NCBI GenBank assembly: GCA_000827325.1
Contig: KN832877.1
Span: 434,001 to 498,000 of the forward strand
Source of the DNA: Oidiodendron maius Zn
Lineage: Eukaryota > Ascomycota > Leotiomycetes > Myxotrichaceae
Direction: 5' to 3'
Length of the DNA stretch: 64,000 nucleotides
The translations under genes were made by a program, and so were the position numbers. Positions 12,501-25,514 of this stretch are shown one piece after another. The stretch's first letter is position 1; each line of letters starts with the position of its first letter. The notes beneath the pieces were generated by a model. It did no database searches and was not told where the DNA came from. It saw only the letters and a program-made list of their open reading frames with translations.

Positions 12501-15010
12501 TGACCTTACGGACTACTTCTACACCTTGAAAATTGAAGGGAGCTCCCCCCTCTATAATTTTATCGACGACTCAGTTCAAAACATGATTACGAACAACCCC
12601 GGTCTGGATATTACAACAACCTGGGAATCAAACTACCAATCTGTAAACGCGAGTCAGAAGGCTCTTCTGGACCAAACCTTGAACTGCTTTAACCAGGCCT
12701 TCTATGTTGGCATTCCAGATTTCCGTGACACGGTACGGTGCCAGATCAACAATTACATCCTCCTCGCGTTCACGATCATCCTCAGTGCGGTTATCTTGAC
12801 TAAGTTCTTGTCAGCTCTGCAGTTCGGGTCTAAGCGACGCCCAGCGCCGCAGGATAAATTTGTCATCTGCCAAGTCCCTGCCTATACCGAAGGCGAGGAC
12901 TCGCTTCGGAAGGCTCTTGACTCTCTGACGGCTCTCCAATATGACAACAAACGGAAGCTGATATGCGTTATCTGCGATGGCATGATTGTCGGAAGTGGCA
13001 ATGATAGACCGACCCCTAAAATCGTGCTGGATATCCTCGGAGTAGACCCAAAGATTGATCCTCCAGCACTGCCCTTCAAGTCAGTCGGAGAAAGCAATGA
13101 GCAACTCAATTATGGCAAGGTCTACTCTGGACTCTACGAGTTTGAAGGTAATGTCGTTCCATACCTCGTCATCGTAAAGGTTGGCAAGGAGTCTGAACAA
13201 TCCAAAGCCAAACCTGGCAACCGTGGAAAGCGAGACTCGCAGATCTTGCTCATGAGCTTCCTGAACCGTGTCCACCACCGGTCGCCTATGTCGCCTCTCG
13301 AGTTGGAGATGTTCCACCAGATTAACAACATCATCGGTGTTGATCCTGAGCTTTACGAATACCTTCTCATGGTCGATGCCGACACAAGCGTCACCGAGGA
13401 CTCTTTGAATCGCCTTGTAGCTGCCTGTGCCAACAATTCGAAGATTGCTGGTATCTGCGGCGAGACTAGCCTCGAGAACGAGGAGCGGTCGTGGTGGACT
13501 ATGATCCAGGTGTACGAATACTTCATCTCTCATCATTTGGCAAAGGCATTCGAATCGCTCTTCGGCAGTGTCACTTGTTTGCCTGGTTGGTCAGTCAATT
13601 GCAATCCTCACTCCATGAATGGGACTAACATCTAACAGTTTCTCGATGTATCGTCTGCGCACATCTGATAAGGGCAAGCCCTTGATCATCTCAGATGCCG
13701 TCCTTACCGAGTACAGTGACTGCAATGTCGATACCCTGCACAAGAAGAATCTCTTGTCTTTGGGTGAAGATCGGTACCTCACGACGTTGATGACCAAGCA
13801 CTTCCCGTACATGCAATACAAGTTCATCCCTGACGCGTATGCCAAAACCGCCGCTCCTGAGACCTGGGCCGTCCTTCTATCCCAGAGGCGACGATGGATC
13901 AACTCGACTGTGCACAACCTCGCTGAATTAGTCTGGCTGAAGGAAATGTGTGGTTTCTGCTGCTTCAGCATGAGGTTTATCGTGTTCATTGATCTCTTCG
14001 GTACCATCACCCTTCCCGCTACCTGTGGCTACTTGGGATATCTCATCTATCGTGTCGCGACGCACTCTGGCCAGTTCCCCTATATCTCAATTGCTATGTT
14101 AGCTGGCGTGTACGGCCTCCAGGCGTTGATTTTCGTTCTCAAGCGTCAGTGGCAGCATGTTGGATGGATGATCATCTATATCCTGGCCTACCCTATCTGG
14201 TCATTCGTTCTCCCCATCTATTCCTTTTGGAACCAGGATAACTTCACCTGGGGCAACACTCGTATCGTCCTGGGCGAGAAGGGCAGCAAGCAGATTGTCG
14301 CAGTGGATGACGAAGGCTTTGATCCCCGCAGCATCCCTCTTCAGCGGTGGGATGATTACGCTCTGGCCAACAATCTTCCTGGTCGCCGCGGCGTGCCTAT
14401 CGAGAAGGTCTACGATGGGTATGAAGATAATTACGAGATGGACGACATCAGGTCTATGTACTCGTCCGTGAAGCCTGCTTCCACCATCCTCACTGGCTTC
14501 CCTGCTCGAGGCACCTACATACCGCCTCAGTCCCCAGGTTTCGGAACAGGCTCGCCCTATGCCACGTATGACCAGGCAGCCGTGAATCGTCAATCCGCAA
14601 TGTCGCTCGGTGTTCTACAAGACGGCAACACTTCTCCATATCGGGACTACCCGCAATCTCATCGCCCAAGCATGGTTATGGCTCCATCGGCGGAGAATCT
14701 CCTGGGACGGAACTCTCCGAACCCGCGGGCACAGAGCCAGATGGGCTTCACCGGTGGCGCTCGCAGCCCCGCCCCGTTTGAGAGCGTCTCCCGCCCCGTC
14801 AGTCAGATCGAGTTCAACCGCGCCAGCAGTGGGCCAGATGATACCATGATCGTCGAAGCTATCCAGGGCTGTCTCCGCGAAGTCGACCTGGACACCGTGA
14901 CCAAGAAGCAAGTTCGCGCCCTGGTTGAACAGAGACTTCACACCGAGCTGGTCGGCGAGCGTCGGACATTCCTGGACCGTATGATCGACCAGGAATTGGC
15001 GAATATGTAG
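9582..15010 (+). CDS. csmB: Class VII chitin synthase with reduced myosin-like domain (CsmB)
   Basis: Partner of CsmA in polarized chitin synthesis (class VII; called VI in older schemes). Exons 9582-9895, 9951-13589 and 13639-15010 give 1774 aa. The start [16 protein letters not shown] is the first ATG of the exon and has good context (ATCATGGCG). The motor-like head is shorter than in CsmA and has no P-loop: where CsmA has GESGSGKT, this protein reads GSLHPSTP. A cytochrome-b5-like segment ([13 protein letters not shown]) sits between membrane helices. The catalytic core has [27 protein letters not shown] and QRRRW (1400-1404), followed by membrane helices and a C-terminal DEK-C-like domain ([17 protein letters not shown]). 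Intron 1 is phase 2 and lies within one codon of the csmA intron at the same place in the alignment, as expected if the pair arose by duplication. Confidence 0.96.
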
Positions 15011-15642
15011 GAGAGGAAAGAACGGTGGAGAGGAGGGAAGAGAAGAAAATGGAAATGTATAAAAAGGACAACATTGTTACTTTCTTTTCCGTTACGATCT
15101 AGATCCGGGTGGGAAATTAATGAGGCGCTATATCGGGTGCGTGCATTGCTCTTTTCGGCAGGGTCTTGGAATGACCTTTTGTGGTCTCTGGAAACAAAAT
15201 ATATATTTAGTTGTAATAGCAGTAGTGGGTAAGAGTAAAGTCAATACCTTGTTCGATTGCTCGCGTGTTATTGTGCTCCATAAGAATGCGAATCCGCCTG
15301 ATGGTCAGTAGGAAGGTGCGTGGTATTTTAAGGGGCGAAGTAGTTAAGCGAGCCCCTTTCTTCCCTCCTCAGACCTCACTCACCCATGATTGATGCGTGA
15401 TTTGATGGAGGTATCATGACACACTCTTGACATTTTCCTATCCTATGTGGTTTTCGGCTGTACGCTAATTTAAAAGCATGCTGAGCTGAGTCTAGTCTAT
15501 CCCGAATTCGAGTTTATTATCCAACCAGTCCAGTCCTATGGTGCTAATTCAATTCCTCCCTCCACATCAATCTCGTCCTTCGCTGCAGCCACATACCAAA
15601 AATACTTCAGTCAATGCATACCACCATGCCATCGCATACATC
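15011..15642. other. Convergent intergenic region csmB / aspartate aminotransferase
   Basis: 3' regions of two converging genes. Only short chance frames are present. Nothing else seen. Confidence 0.6.
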
Positions 15643-17659
<2,017 letters not shown>

Positions 17660-18825
17660 CTAGATCACCAGATCCCACACGACCAGGAATAAGCTCAGCC
17701 CGCACGACGCATAGAACACATACTTGGCCGTGCTCTTGCGCTCCGACGCCTTCTTTAGCTGCTTGTTGCCTCCACCCACATTCTCCGTCGTGAACATCGA
17801 GTCCGCCACCAGCTGGTCGATATGTGCGGATTGAGTTGCCAGGTTATTTACAAGCTGCGTCTGTAGTTCTGAGATCTCCACCAGGGACTTCTCCGCCGTT
17901 CTGTAATATCTCAATATCAGCTGGTCGTAAAGGGCGTATAGATATAAGCTAGACATACCTGACCTGGTCCAGCGTGCTTTCGTAGTGCTTCAGCATATCC
18001 TGGTTCTCCCGCTCGAACATCTGGATCTGCTCTGGCGTCAGCTCCTCCTCCGGGTTATACGGCTGCTGATGCGTCTCCAGCTGCACCGCACTGGATCCAG
18101 GGAACTGTGCCGGAGGAGGGACGGGGGCATCCCCCAACCCCCCTCGCTCTCCAACCACCCCGCCGCGAGACTTGGCCAGAACACTCCGGTTCTTCTCTAC
18201 TTCCCTCATGATCCGCTTCTCCATCATGGATGCCTGGATGCTGCCGCATTGTTGCAGCTTCTGGCCCAGGTACCACAGCACGCTCTCACGGTGCATGCTG
18301 ATCGCATTGGCGCGGGCTTCGTCCTGCACCTGCTCATAGGGTTTGGTATGCCCTTCTCCTCCCGCAGCCCAGGCACCGAGGGCTCCGAGGCCCAGTCGCG
18401 CATATTTCTTGCGTGTGAGTGTGGTCTCAGTGCTCTGGCGCAGTTGTTCCGCATCAGCTAGGTTGCGGATGCTGGCATTGAGCTCGCGCAGCAGTTGCTT
18501 CGTCTCGGCATCGATTTCCTCTTTCTGGCGGTCGGTGAGGTGAGTGGGTTGAGATGCCTTTGAAGAGGAGTAGTTTCGTCTTGGTGGGGGGGCGGTCGAG
18601 AGGTAGGATTGTCGGATGCCTCTGAGATAGGTGTTGAGGGATGCTATGTGGGAGTTCTCAGAGATCGTTAGCTGCAATTCCTTGTACTAGATATATGCAA
18701 CTTACAATCCGGTATGCCTCTTTGAGGAACTCATCGATGTTCTTGAGGGTGAGTGATGGATCGGTGGTTGGACGGGCATCGTGGCTCTTGAGCAGCTCAT
18801 TGAGGATGGGTGTCAGGTCCGTCAT
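17660..18825 (-). CDS. UFE1: ER SNARE of the syntaxin-18/Ufe1 family
   Basis: Target-membrane SNARE for Golgi-to-ER retrograde transport and ER membrane fusion. Exons (minus strand) 18825-18706, 18656-17959 and 17900-17660 give 352 aa. The N-terminal MTDLTPILNELLKSHDAR and EFLKEAYRI-NSHI segment match the syntaxin-18 N-terminal domain. The C-terminal half holds the SNARE heptads (about residues 260-325, QVRTAEKSLVEISELQTQL...), then a single membrane anchor YVFYASCGLSLFLVVWDLVI at the very end, as expected for a tail-anchored protein. The first intron (18705-18657, 49 nt) must end in GAG to give RI-NSHI; the nearby CAG would leave a 34-nt intron, and the later TAG breaks the frame. It is divergent from the transporter gene. 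Confidence 0.9.
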
Positions 18826-19491
18826 GGCTCAGAATGGCCCTTCATACAACTCGAGGTGCTGCACACGGTGATCCTGATTTATTCCATGTCAATAGAAGAA
18901 GTGGATCCGAGCAACATGTATCATATCGTCAGATCATACATTGTCGTTGTTGTCCTGATGGTCTCGCTTCACTCTCGATTTCCCTCCCGTCTGGCGTTTT
19001 CTCGACAGGGGGGAAAACGCCCAACGCCTCCTCAAATCCCATTGAGCCTCAACCCCGACCATCTATGAACCATCTACATCGATATCCATATACATATCTA
19101 ATATCTCCCAGCTGCTCCCGGCAACAAGTGTTGCCTCCGTGCTCGTATAAGATGCTGGCATCCCTATCTAGGCACACACCCACTCTCTGGTGTGGCGGCA
19201 CGGAAGTCGGCAATAGCTGGCAATCTTTAACTCTGGGACCTGCGCAACGAAAAAGAGTGGGAATAACCCTCGTCCGGGTTTTACGCATTTGATGGCCCTT
19301 GACTGACGTCCCCCATTCTTGCCTTGTATTGATTCGGTGCATTTTCTCATATTTTCGGGATCAGTTTTTTCTCTCATGCAGTCTCCTCCTCCTCTTCTAC
19401 TTTTTCTTCTTCTCCTTCTTCTTCGTCTTCTTCTTCCTCTCTCTTTTGCTCGTTTCCTCTCCACTCTTTGCAATGCCATCCAGCTCTTCCC
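18826..19491. promoter_or_regulatory. Divergent promoter region UFE1 / DHA1 transporter
   Basis: A 666-bp region with a strong CT tract at about 19378-19460, just before the transporter start. An upstream ATG at 19473 opens a 54-codon frame that overlaps the transporter start (ends 19637). Another at 19376 runs in a third frame, but it lies at the CT tract and may be upstream of the transcription start. Confidence 0.55.
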
Positions 19492-21186
19492 ATGTCTCAA
19501 GGAAAATCTATCCCAGATCCCGAAACTGCAGAGGCGACCAATGCAAGCGTCCAAGTGGCCGCATGCCAAGACCCTCCAAGGACTGGATTACTCCAAGAGC
19601 AGCCTCCCCCTCCGCAAAACATTCAAGATGCGGCTGAACAGCTCGAGGCCCTGGCTCCTGCCAGCAGCGGGCCGGCATACTCTGTCTTCCCAACTTGGAA
19701 GAAACGATATATCATAGCCATGATTACGTGGGGAACTTTCATCTCCCCTATGTCCGCCAACATCTACTTCCCTGCCCTCAACTCCCTGAAGGCGGATCTT
19801 CATGTGTCTTCCTCGATCATCAATCTAACTCTGACATCGTTCATGATCTTCCAAGGTCTGGCCCCAACTTTCGTAGGGGACCTGGCTGATATGGCTGGAC
19901 GGAGACCGGCCTATATCATAGCCTTCATCGTCTACATCGGTGCCAACATCGGCCTGGCATTGCAGACCAGCTATGTCGCGCTGTTCCTCTTGCGTTGCTT
20001 GCAGAGCACCGGTAGCAGCGGTGCCATTGCCCTGGGATACGGCGTGGTGTCAGATATCTCTACAAGTTCTGAGCGCGGGAAATACATGGGCGTCGTGGGT
20101 GCCGGGATCACGATGGGCCCTGCCTTCGCTCCTGTGATAGGGGGCCTCCTCGCACAGTTCCTCGGCTGGCGTGCCATCTTTTGGTTCCTTACCATCTTCA
20201 CTGGCTGCTTCCTCGCTCCCTTTATCCTCACTGTGCCAGAAACTGCCCGGAAGGTCGTCGGCAACGGCTCGATCCCTCCTCAGGGTTGGAACCTCACCGT
20301 GTTAGAGTGGTACCGCCTGCGCAAGCAGTCTCGTTCTGGTAATTCTCTCGCACGGTCCACAACCGCGGAGAGCCAGCGCGCCGAGCAGGCAGAAATGGCC
20401 AGAGGGCGCAAGTTTCGCTGGCCTAACCCGCTCAAGACGATCCACATCGTGATGGAGAAGGACATGGCCGTGATCCTATTGTACAATTCGCTACTATACA
20501 CAGCCTTCTACGACGTCACTGCTTCGCTGCCATCACTCTTTCAGCAAATCTACGGCTTCAATGACTTGCAAATCGGCCTGTGCTACCTTCCCTTCGGTAT
20601 AGGCTGCGGCATCGCGAGCTTCACCAACGGCCACATGCTTGACCGGAACTACAGGAAAATCGCACAACAGATCGGCTTCACGATAGATCGCAAGCGCGGC
20701 GATGACCTGAGGCATTTCCCTATCGAGAAAGCGCGTTTACAGCTCATATGGCCGCTGCTGGTATCCGGCCTGGCCTGCTATATCTCCTATGGCTGGGCTC
20801 TGGATAAGAACGCCCCTCTACCAGCTACATTAGTTCTGCTTTTCCTAATCGGACTCTTAGTAAATGGTTCGTTTAATATCCTAAGCACGCTCATCGTGGA
20901 TTTGTATCCGCAGAGCCCGTCTACGGCAACGGCGGCGAATAATCTCTGTCGGTGCATGATGGGTGCTGGCGGGACGGCGATTATCGATATCATGATCGGT
21001 AGTATGGGGCGGGGATGGTGTTTTACCTTTATAGCGCTGGTGTGCGCAGTCACATCTCCCATGCTTCTGCTCTCTCTGAAATGGGGCCCCAAATGGCGCG
21101 AGGAGAGACTCGTGAGGATGGAGAGGCGCGCTGAAGAGAAGAAGACGGCGCGGGAGGAAGCAAATAATGCCACGAGTGACGACTGA
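19492..21186 (+). CDS. MFS drug:H+ antiporter, DHA1 family (Qdr/Aqr1-like)
   Basis: Single exon, 564 aa. The first in-frame ATG is 19492 (MSQGKSIPDPE...), in good context (cccATGtct). A soluble N-terminus of about 75 residues precedes 12 predicted helices, the first around residues 75-95 (YIIAMITWGTFISPMSANIYFPAL). Family motifs: motif A-like DLADMAGRRPAYI after helix 2, an Arg-containing LLRCLQSTGSSG in helix 4, and motif C-like GAGITMGPAFAPVIGG in helix 5. A cytosolic loop of about 60 residues splits the two halves. GNGSIPPQGWN in that region is typical of fungal Qdr-like carriers. It probably exports toxic organic compounds or amino acids at the plasma membrane; the substrate cannot be read from sequence. 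Confidence 0.85.
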   Translation: MSQGKSIPDPETAEATNASVQVAACQDPPRTGLLQEQPPPPQNIQDAAEQLEALAPASSGPAYSVFPTWKKRYIIAMITWGTFISPMSANIYFPALNSLKADLHVSSSIINLTLTSFMIFQGLAPTFVGDLADMAGRRPAYIIAFIVYIGANIGLALQTSYVALFLLRCLQSTGSSGAIALGYGVVSDISTSSERGKYMGVVGAGITMGPAFAPVIGGLLAQFLGWRAIFWFLTIFTGCFLAPFILTVPETARKVVGNGSIPPQGWNLTVLEWYRLRKQSRSGNSLARSTTAESQRAEQAEMARGRKFRWPNPLKTIHIVMEKDMAVILLYNSLLYTAFYDVTASLPSLFQQIYGFNDLQIGLCYLPFGIGCGIASFTNGHMLDRNYRKIAQQIGFTIDRKRGDDLRHFPIEKARLQLIWPLLVSGLACYISYGWALDKNAPLPATLVLLFLIGLLVNGSFNILSTLIVDLYPQSPSTATAANNLCRCMMGAGGTAIIDIMIGSMGRGWCFTFIALVCAVTSPMLLLSLKWGPKWREERLVRMERRAEEKKTAREEANNATSDD

Positions 21187-22063
21187 TGTGATAGGGTAGA
21201 CCTGATAATATTATGATTTATGACCGATATGATATGCCATGATATCCATAATAATATCCACAGTGTGCGGCAAACATAATAGACATCCCCTGACACTATG
21301 CCACTCACTCGTGAGACCAAATCGATAATCAAATTTAAGCAATTCACTTTCAATGAACAGATAAAACACTCAGTCCATGCCGGTCGAGTGGTAACCTGCT
21401 ATGGTCGAGATACCAATACCTCTCGGGTAGTAGATTCCTCAAATTGGTAGAGAAATTGGTAGAGTAGGACCTTTACTGGACTGAGCTCGGCGGGGGGTTA
21501 AAGCTCTCTCCCGATTTATCTACTTTTCACTATGTTCTATTTCCGTAGTGTCTATTTATTATTTTATTTATGGTCTCGAGATCGAATCAGCATGTAAATT
21601 AGGATAATGGATATATCTCGCGCCTCCCTAATTTAAGCGAGATGTAAGAGAAAAGGGGATATACGCTCTGTGATTTAAGGTGAGGAAATAGGTCCATAGT
21701 CGTGGGATAAATGATGATATGTCGCTAAAATAGGTCTTTTGATGTGCAGGTGACTTTTCGGATTAGTTACCTGTTCGAGGAGCGAGAAATGGTAGAAGTA
21801 ATATCCCGCAGGGAAGCGTTTATTGGATATTATTATCGAGGGGTGTAAAATTATTCTGTGATAATATATTATTGAAACGGCGGCCGGGCAATAGCCTTAA
21901 ATTGGATATTATGGTAGTTGATTCATCCCATATCACAAGTAAAACCGAGCCTTATATATCACTCATGAGTTCATCATTCGTTCTGCTCTGTATAGGACAA
22001 CCCCCCCCTTCCGTGTACTGTACTATACACCATCTCCACATCTTACATCCCAACTTCGTACCC
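21187..22063. other. AT-rich convergent intergenic region
   Basis: 877 bp between the transporter and the epimerase. A short direct repeat (AAATTGGTAGAG, twice) lies near 21440-21465. No coding or RNA signal seen. Confidence 0.55.
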
Positions 22064-23222
22064 TCAAACCGCATTCCCAGGTTTCAGTTCGAGTAGCGCG
22101 GCTTCGCTCGCTACAACATTTGCAATCTCGTCCTTCAAGACCTTGGTCGGCTTCCATCCAAGATACTTCCTTGCCCTCTTCGCGTCACCCCTGGAGTTCT
22201 GGCCCCAGCTGATGGCCGCGCCCGTGAGCGTACTAATATCGACCGACTTCAATTCCTTGGATTTGATATATCCCTGAGAAAAGGCGACCTCCGCGGCCTG
22301 CCTCGCAACGTCGCCCCAGACGTGATGGCCGTTCTCGGCGAGGTAGTACCCATTCTCACCCCACAGCTCTCTATCAAGAGCTTTATTATTTGTTTCGATG
22401 GCGCCGACAAACAATACATATAAATCGCTGAGGTCGTGGACGTGAACATTGTCCCACTCGGACAGTCCTCTACCAACGACAGGAGCTTCACCATCCTGTA
22501 GCATCCGGGCAACGAGGTCGTATACTTGCATACTTCTTTGATTTCCTGGCCCGCGGCCCTTGCCATAGATTGTCGGGGGTGTGATAATTGCTGTCTTCAC
22601 AGCTTCAGAGCTCGCTGCGAGAACGATCTTGTCAACATTCCGGTGGAGAGCGAAGTCGGGTAGAGAGGTAAGACTGGAGACGCCTTCCAGGTCGTTATAC
22701 GGGGCCTGGGAGTTTGGCTCGCCAAACGTTTTCGACTGTGCATCTTTCCAGGTCAAGATTCCAGTCCCAGACAGATGGAGCCAGTAGGCGGGGTTCTCTT
22801 TGGAATGCCCGGCAGCCAGTCCTTTGGCAATGGCTGTCGTGGCTCCTACGTGATCGGCGGAGTCCGCTGTGTCTTTAAAGAGAAAAGTCAATTTCCCACT
22901 TAAGATTTTGATGGGTTATGAGTAGAATTGCTTACCAATGACAATATTTGCCTTCGCGCTCTCTTCCTCAATAATGGTAGCATCATCTAGGTCGCCCTTG
23001 ACAATGCGGATATTGGGGTACGCAGTAGCTACCACGCTGCCCTTTGCACCTCGAACGAGGGCTGCATACTCGTATTCTGGGTGTGCTTTGGTAAGTGCGT
23101 ACAGGATGTCTCCTCCAATATAGCCAGTCACGCCAGTGCTGGAAAAATGATTAGAGCCTGGATCCAAACGAGATAATTTATTTGTTCGAAAGATCTCCTT
23201 ACATGAATACCTTGGTCACCAT
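22064..23222 (-). CDS. NAD(P)-dependent epimerase/dehydratase-like protein (extended SDR / NmrA-like)
   Basis: Exons (minus strand) 23222-23203 (20 nt), 23138-22936 and 22872-22064 give 343 aa. The N-terminus MVTKVFITGVTGYIGGDIL holds the GxxGxxG dinucleotide loop (residues 9-15), split by the first intron. Further family signs are YAALVRG and VKGDLDD at strand ends, LHLSGTGIL, the PPTIYGKGRGPGNQRSMQV substrate-side segment, and a C-terminal ARKYLGWKP element typical of nucleoside-diphosphate-sugar epimerase-like extended SDRs. A classical YxxxK pair is not obvious, so catalytic activity is uncertain. Fungal homologues are usually annotated as NmrA-like or epimerase proteins of unknown substrate. 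No pathway partner is adjacent. Confidence 0.85.
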
Positions 23223-23382
23223 AGTTTCAACTTTTCTAAAGTTATTTAATTGAGGTGTGGGTATTCTAGAAAAACCTAGCTGTCGCTGTTGATCCTAACC
23301 GGAGCGGGAGGGGTAGTGATATACTTGAGAAGTTCTGGCAGCTGCAACGTTCCGAGTGACGCAAGGATTTCTAATTTCCATA

Positions 23383-24741
23383 GGCGAATCGCTTCACATC
23401 ATGAGTAAACAACACTAGAACACTTTAAAATGGCGCCATCAACACGCTCTACAGTACGTAATACAACTCCAGATCGACCTATTGACCTCTGCGAACACTC
23501 TATTCGAAAGCGCATTCGATTCTTCAAAGCCTATGACTCACGATCCTCTTAAGATTCTATATCATCAATAGGAATCAATAGATCAATAGCCTCTAGATAG
23601 CTACAATAACGTACTTGATTTGACTCTCTAGCTAGAGGAGGACATGCAATTATCTACAAAGGTTAGCAGCTAGTCAAAAATCCCAAAAGAGATCTGCTAA
23701 TGCCAATATTGCTATCTTGAAACCTAGTCTAGAATCAAGCATATAAAGCCTAAATTAAGTATTATAATATTAAGGTGTAACTATGTTAATTGCAAAGAAT
23801 GCTCTAAAGACATGCAACTTAATCTTAGGGGTATAAGTATGCTTATGTTCAGAAAAAGATCTCACTAGCAAATCACCAGAAATGATACAAATATAGCTAA
23901 GACCATTGGAATAAGGCAATTGACGATTTTTAGCAATATACAGTATCTTCTTTTCAAACGAAGCATATATTAACTTCCCTTCCTTTTATATCTAAGATCA
24001 TGTTCTATAAGAACGAGGGACTCGATATGATAATGGCAATATATAGGAGAGGGGCAAAAAGAAAGGAGTAAAGCTCTATATTGCTGCTTGGATTAATTGG
24101 CATAGAAAAGCCAAGAAATTGGAATTCGGTCATGACGAGGATGACTCTACTATTAGACCTATAATGCCTCTAAAGCGTAGGAAGTCAAAATACTAGTCTA
24201 AGGAAGTGTACTAGGCTTGACCAGAGACATGGGAAGTAGACCTATCTCATGAGAAAGAAGCCAAACCAAAGGGTAATGCAATGATATAGAAGGACTATTG
24301 TGAAAGGCTCTTACCTATGTATACTAAGGCAATTTATACAGCACGTCTTAAAGACCCTTAAAACTAGCTGCTCTAAAGGATGGGGACCGCTCTTATGGAA
24401 TGTAGAAACAGGGTCTAGCATAGCACCTTAAGGAAGAAAATTAAATTATTAACCTTACACACCCTCCTTAATCGCCTGATCTTATTATAATGGAGGGCAT
24501 GTAGTGTATCTTAAAGTAACGTGCGCGCAAGAGAGTCTTTCATTTAATAGAGGAGCTAAAGGAGGGTTTATAGGATGAATGAAGCAAAATTACTATGGAA
24601 GAGGTTAAAGCGCGCATTTCAGACATGCCTAGGCGATGCCAGGACCTAGTAAAAACAGGTGGAAAGGCCATTAAAAGTGCGATGTAGTAGTGGCTATGTA
24701 AAGTAAATGTATAATAATTAATGATTTTTGAAGCATTCGGC
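23383..24741 (+). mobile_element. Decayed Tc1/mariner-superfamily DNA transposon
   Basis: A 1359-bp element flanked by TA on both sides (23381-23382 and 24742-24743). The ends form an imperfect inverted repeat: left GGCGAATCGCTTCA, right read inward GCCGAATGCTTCA, with CAT following in both. It encodes a ruined transposase: an intact first segment of 40 codons from the ATG at 23430 (MAPSTRSTVRNTTPDRPI...) to a stop at 23550. Farther on, in mixed frames, come KDYCERLLPMYTKA (about 24290), DGDRSYGM, HPP and SPDL-like remnants before an acidic ILK block, and ISDMPRRCQDLVKTGGKAI (about 24617-24675), the usual C-terminal end. Many in-frame stops are TAG/TAA where CAG/CAA is expected, as from RIP-type CpA-to-TpA mutation. 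It cannot make a transposase. The surrounding 23.5-24.7 kb is clearly AT-richer than the neighbours. Confidence 0.85.
23430..23552 (+). pseudogene. Transposase N-terminal remnant (40 codons) of the mariner element
   Basis: The longest clean piece of the transposase. It begins MAPSTRSTVRNTTPDRP and contains the basic IRKRIRFF stretch expected at the start of the DNA-binding domain. It ends at TAA 23550-23552; the helix-turn-helix that should follow is scattered by stops. Confidence 0.75.
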
Positions 24742-24743
24742 TA

Positions 24744-25514
24744 ATTTCTAGGTGCTGCACAGGATTTATATGGATGTGGGGCATATCATATCAATAATGC
24801 CTCTGCTGTAGGTAGAGACTCAGTACAGACGAATAATGGAATGCCCGGATATAGAGGCGCATGATCCATGGCTGTAGGACAACGGTTATACTATTATCCT
24901 GCTTCCTTGCCAAGCCAAACGGGCATGATGGCTCAGCACGACATGTCATGGATGACGATGGGTGAAGTGTAAGACTCAATTGGTGCGAAGTCGCCTGAAA
25001 TGCGCCTGGACGCGCGAATAGGCCGTTGCCCGCCGTTGGTCGCTCTACTTCGTAGAACCGTAGACGGACGCACTAGACATCTACAGTAGTTAACGTTACC
25101 TGCGCTCTGTCTCCTTGTATGATTCCGGACTCTCCTATTCCACTTACCCCACCCCCACGCTGTGGATCGCCCCCTTCCCTTTAAATCTTCCGCGTCTGCT
25201 TACTCCCGGGATCGTTGCTCTTTAAAAACCGCCGACGAAGTGCCACAAAGTGCCAGGCCTTGCGTGTCTCATTGGTCGTGCTGTTCTGGCCCGGCCTTTG
25301 TGCGCCGGTTGACGAGGTATGGCAGGATTTGTTTGCAGATCTCCTGGCTTATTATCCCCGCTTGCCCGGCAATTCTCCTGCCCCCCCCTCACTGACAGAC
25401 TACTGTAGGAACAGCGTCAGGAAACTTATATTAAAGCCGCGGTGCGCCAAGGTGGCCATGGAGTCTCTGCGGTCTCAGCTCTCCTCTTTCTCGCTCTCCC
25501 TCTACCAGTCCATC
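24744..25514. promoter_or_regulatory. Intergenic region upstream of the lactonase gene
   Basis: About 770 bp after the transposon, ending in the GC-richer promoter/leader of the next gene. An in-frame ATG at 25458 would extend that protein by 19 residues. Nothing else recognised. Confidence 0.5.

Noticed and set aside
19319-19717. Plus-strand frame MQSPPPLLLFLLLLLL... before the transporter
   Set aside because: Looks like a signal peptide but is made by the CT repeat tract; it runs out of frame through the conserved transporter gene.
21400-21480. Repeated AAATTGGTAGAG as a possible tRNA or array
   Set aside because: Only two copies in tandem, with no spacer pattern and no stem structure.
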